The position numbers and the translations under genes are program-made. Source: Puccinia triticina (taxonomy: Eukaryota; Basidiomycota; Pucciniomycetes; Pucciniales; Pucciniaceae). From it: a stretch of 64,000 bases of DNA. The stretch spans positions 2,046,001 through 2,110,000 of the forward strand of contig NC_070563.1 of assembly GCF_026914185.1 (NCBI RefSeq), read 5' to 3'. A model generated the notes under the pieces. That model did no database searches. It saw nothing but the letters and a program-made list of their open reading frames with translations, and was not told where the DNA came from. Numbering within the stretch: the stretch's first letter is position 1; each line of letters starts with the position of its first letter. This document shows positions 60,981 to 64,000 of the stretch, piece after piece.

Positions 60981-61700
60981 TAAGCCAAACCAATGAATTA
61001 TCATGAGCAGATTTGAACTCAACAAAGCCCCTCTCTTCAGTGGGCATGTGATCTTCCGAAGCAAGCCCATGACAGCCCTTGGCAGGAGGGAATGGTGCTC
61101 TACAACACAGGTCTGTTACATTTACCCATGACTTAAACATATCATAAAATAAAATAAAATAAAATAGTTAGCTAATGGTAGACTTGAGGAATAAAAGAAT
61201 ACACTTGACGACAGCAGTTACAGGTTGGTTTCTTCAAATACAGCCTGAAACACATTGTAAGGTATTGTGAAGTATTGTAGAATTGGTGATTTTTTTATTT
61301 TATAACAGGAGAAAAAATGAATTATAAGTGATATGCTGCAGGATTAGAAGTAACATGACTGCTAACATGTATAAACAATGTTTTACACACCCAAACAGTC
61401 CGAAACTTTCAGTAATTCTTCAATGTTGCAAATTATTTGAGCTGTTAAACTATTGGAAATGATGTTTTTTCACCAGAGGATGAAATTTAAGCGACGGGCG
61501 GAGGGCTCATTGGGAAAATGACTGCCAACTGGATAACTTTTTACATAAAAAAGCAAATGAGATGGGGAAAAAAAAATCATCAATTGTGCTGATTCAAGAG
61601 GTATTATTGATTTTCCAGTGGTTTTGCCAATTGGATACCAGTGCAGCAAGACAACCATTTTTCTTGAGCTCTGCAGCGGCGCAGCCGCCTTGGCCTCTAG
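60981..61700. other. AT-rich filler of the TIR-bounded interval
   Basis: No gene is supported; an AAAAT microsatellite lies near 61143-61166. Confidence 0.4.
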
Positions 61701-61701
61701 T

Positions 61702-62043
61702 TTCTTGCAAATTTCTCAGAATGTTCATTACTGTTCAAACCAAGGAGAGGAAATTGGAGAGCAAAGTATGGCATACAACAAGAATGATAAAAAATGAAAA
61801 ATTTTGAACCCATTTTCAATGATTTTTTGGGTGAATGGGTTATCAACCAATTTCATTTGAACTCAGGGACTGTAGCCCAAATAACCACTAATTTGACTCA
61901 ATTTATTTGATCCAATAAAAATCATTGGCAATGATTTCAAAAAATTTCATTTTTTATCATTCTTGTTGCATGCCATACTGTGCTCTCTAATTTTTCCCCC
62001 TTGGTTTGAACAGTAATGAACATTCTGAGAAATTTGCAAGAAA
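61702..62043. mobile_element. Foldback element, about 340 bp, abutting the right arm
   Basis: TTCTTGCAAATTTCTCAGAATG at the left is matched by its reverse complement at the right, and the arms pair imperfectly for about 95 bp (through GTTCATTACTGTTCAAACCAAGG and ATCATTCTTGTTG). There is no coding capacity. It lies immediately inside the right terminal repeat of the 58002-62210 interval. Confidence 0.65.
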
Positions 62044-62452
62044 TTGGATAATTTTCACATTTTTCATTTTTTTATTTATACTTTTTTTTATTTCATAATC
62101 ATTCTTTGGAAATTCTTTTCCACCTCTGTGGCAAATCTCATGACTTAAAGGCTGTGGGCTGAGCTTCTGCATTCAAAAATGTGGTGCCAAAAACATTAGA
62201 TGACCCACTGTACATGACTGAACCGTCGAACGCAAATAAGTATGGCTGGATGGCGCAACCGTTGCCAGTTGACTATATCAACAACAACCTCTGCTCACTT
62301 GATCTGAGAAATCTACATAAAATAGTTGTGAATCAAATGAAAATGACGATATTAAAGCTAATAATGCAAATTGTGCAAGAGGCTGGAAAATTAAGATGAA
62401 AAGTTATAGAGGGGAACAGTGGTAGATGTAAAAATGAAGATGAAGAAGGGGC

Positions 62453-63746
62453 TTATTCAAATCGGATTTTCAATTTGGACCACGTTACAAAACTGATAGC
62501 AGTCATTGGAATGACCTTCAAATAACCGATACTTAAGCCGACGAAGAATCCACGGAATCCCTGAGTGTTAAAGATGAGATGGGCAGTCTGTGCGATCGTC
62601 CGATGAGACATTGGTCCTCCGACTTGCATCTTCCTTCGGATGATTTCCAGCGGATATGAGACTGTCTGGGCTGCCATCCCTGCAATTGAACCACATAAGA
62701 GATTCACAACCACGCTGTCCCTGATCGTGCTGGGTAGATGGCTCGGTAGTCTTGACTGCAGTGTTCCCCATACTAGGAATGAAGTTCCTGCATATGGTAC
62801 CATGCCTATAATAAAGAAATAGGATATATATATGTCTCAGCTCGCAGTTATCATCTTATCGCTGATCATAGAAAAGAAGCGAGAGAAAATAACTGACCGC
62901 AAATTGTAGGTGCAAAGCCTCTGTAAAACTTAGTGACTGGAAAACGTTCAAAGAACTTTGTATCCCACTTTGAAGGTGCGGAAGGATGTTCAAGATAAAG
63001 TGATCGGGCGACGTCTCTTACTCTGACGACTTCTGCGCCAGATTTCCTGATCTGGATGGCTGTTCGAACTCGAACGATTTCGAGTGGATAAGTGACAAAG
63101 ACGGCCATGACCCCGCTGAGGGCGCCTGCCATAAATCTTCTCCCAGCCGTTTCCGCATTAACATCAGGCATTAAGGACTTGTGTAAGATATCGTAGGACA
63201 TAAATTTGATGCCAGCATAGGGGAAAATCCTGGATGTTGGTATAGAAGAAGAAATAGAGAAAATATGCATGAGTGTTTGTTATTCAAAGAGACATGGAGG
63301 GAAAGAAGGACAGACCGAAATAAAGTGGCAGAGTGTCCTTGTACGAGTCCTCTGATCCCAGATTGAATCCAAATAGCTCCGATAGCCCGAAAAACTCCCC
63401 CGAGCGATCCGCTATACTTCGCGTAATCTGGATTACCCGTTTGGAAGAGTATCTTGACCCTATCGAGCGGAGAAACAAGGGTTTTGGCAAGACATCCTGC
63501 GATCCCACCGGCTACGCCCGACTTGAGATGGTTGAGGGCGGCCGATGTCCCTGAGGGAGTTGACGACGATTTCGAGTTCGAGGACGAGTTGGGAAGATGT
63601 GGCGTGGTTGAATGGGCCGCGGATGGCGCGGCGAGGGTGGGAAGTGATACGAGATTGCCTGCTGAGCTCAGAACATCCGATAAGTCCCGGTCGTGGTCAG
63701 TCGGGTTGAGCCTCCGGAGGGATTGAATGATGTCACCGCTGTCCAT
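62453..63746 (-). CDS. LEU5: Mitochondrial carrier, Leu5 (CoA transporter) type
   Basis: Exons 63316-63746, 62898-63229 and 62453-62805 join to 1116 nt (371 residues), the usual size for Leu5. Three carrier repeats are clear, with signatures SPLDRVK, YPLEIVR and YPLEIIR and six expected transmembrane helices. Blocks FPYAGIKFMSYD and VPYAGTSFLVWG are typical of the Leu5/SLC25A16/SLC25A42 branch, which supplies coenzyme A to the mitochondrial matrix. The first 70 residues are a Ser/Thr-rich extension before the first repeat. Related adenine-nucleotide carriers share the fold, so the substrate is inferred. Confidence 0.9.
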
Positions 63747-64000
63747 CCAATATTATCTGGTTCATTCGATGCTGGGATTGGGCTGGACTGTAATTCGTCA
63801 ACTGCTGCGCATGTCAACGGATATCTTTTTTTGTTCTGGCATACAAACACTCGATTGCCGAGCGGACTATCTACAACTATCTACACCAACCCTCCAAAAT
63901 GACTTCATATGTCCAGCAATCATCAGTTCATCCCTTAACTTAACCAAGTCCCTGGACATTCCACGTCTGAGTTTTTAGCAATTGTGCTAATGGCTTGCTT
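63747..64000. other. LEU5 upstream region
   Basis: Likely promoter and 5' leader; no further gene is visible before the window ends. Confidence 0.35.

Larger units (their letters stand above)
58002..62210. mobile_element. 4.2-kb TIR-bounded interval carrying captured gene fragments (Tc1/mariner-like)
   Basis: The left arm starts CAGTGGGTCATCTAATG at 58002; its reverse complement ends at 62210. Both are flanked by TA (58000-58001 and 62211-62212), the Tc1/mariner target duplication, and beyond that by CATG. The arms extend about 160 bp with roughly 85-90 percent match by eye. No transposase frame lies inside. The interval contains pieces of at least two host genes with their introns. It may be one pack-type non-autonomous transposon, or two MITE copies that happen to face each other around a duplicated segment. 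Confidence 0.6.

Overview
The window looks like a rust-fungus (Pucciniales, basidiomycete) nuclear scaffold. This is an inference from single-copy fungal genes cut by many 50-110 nt introns, wide AT-rich repeat blocks, LTR retrotransposons with a basidiomycete-type pol, and many small inverted-repeat elements. No rRNA, tRNA or CRISPR array was seen. Coordinates of spliced genes are my own exon models; every model given as intact sums to a multiple of three.

Layout. 1-2029: repeats, including a 114-bp foldback, a 130-bp Harbinger-type MITE and a GTGCACC/TGTACACC-rich stretch. 2030-6280 (-): protein kinase C (PKC1), 12 exons. 6988-7182: foldback element. 7216-27091: a Ty1/copia element with identical 134-bp LTRs, split inside its RNase H region by a Ty3/gypsy element (12526-26343, coding on the minus strand, 1577-bp LTRs). 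The gypsy element holds a 2.6-kb spacer with a well-formed three-exon gene on the opposite strand (19348-20258). 27837-31385 (+): CLF1/SYF3 splicing factor, 16 exons. 31386-41577: repeat-rich region without a convincing host gene, with a 117-bp tandem array and a 0.5-kb hAT-like MITE made of TAGCG/CGCTA words. 41578-47009 (-): DNA ligase IV, 28 exons. 47482-49026 (+): a DHR1/ECM16 (DHX37-type) relic with N- and C-terminal parts but no helicase core. 49742-51880 (-): a polytopic membrane protein. 52552-54468 (+): a PEX30-type peroxin with dysferlin domains. 55007-57021 (-): a broken gene for a large secreted protein. 58002-62210: a 4.2-kb interval bounded by long inverted repeats and TA dinucleotides, enclosing intron-bearing fragments of GSK3 and VPS18. 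62453-63746 (-): a LEU5-type mitochondrial carrier.

Function. The intact host genes are unrelated housekeeping genes: cell-wall-integrity signalling, splicing, end joining, peroxisome membrane and mitochondrial CoA transport. They are islands between transposons. Recurrent themes are nested and gene-capturing mobile DNA, and stop codons explained by CGA to TGA change in both retroelements and in the secreted-protein gene. The most novel candidates are the antisense spliced gene inside the gypsy element and the TIR-bounded GSK3/VPS18 mosaic.
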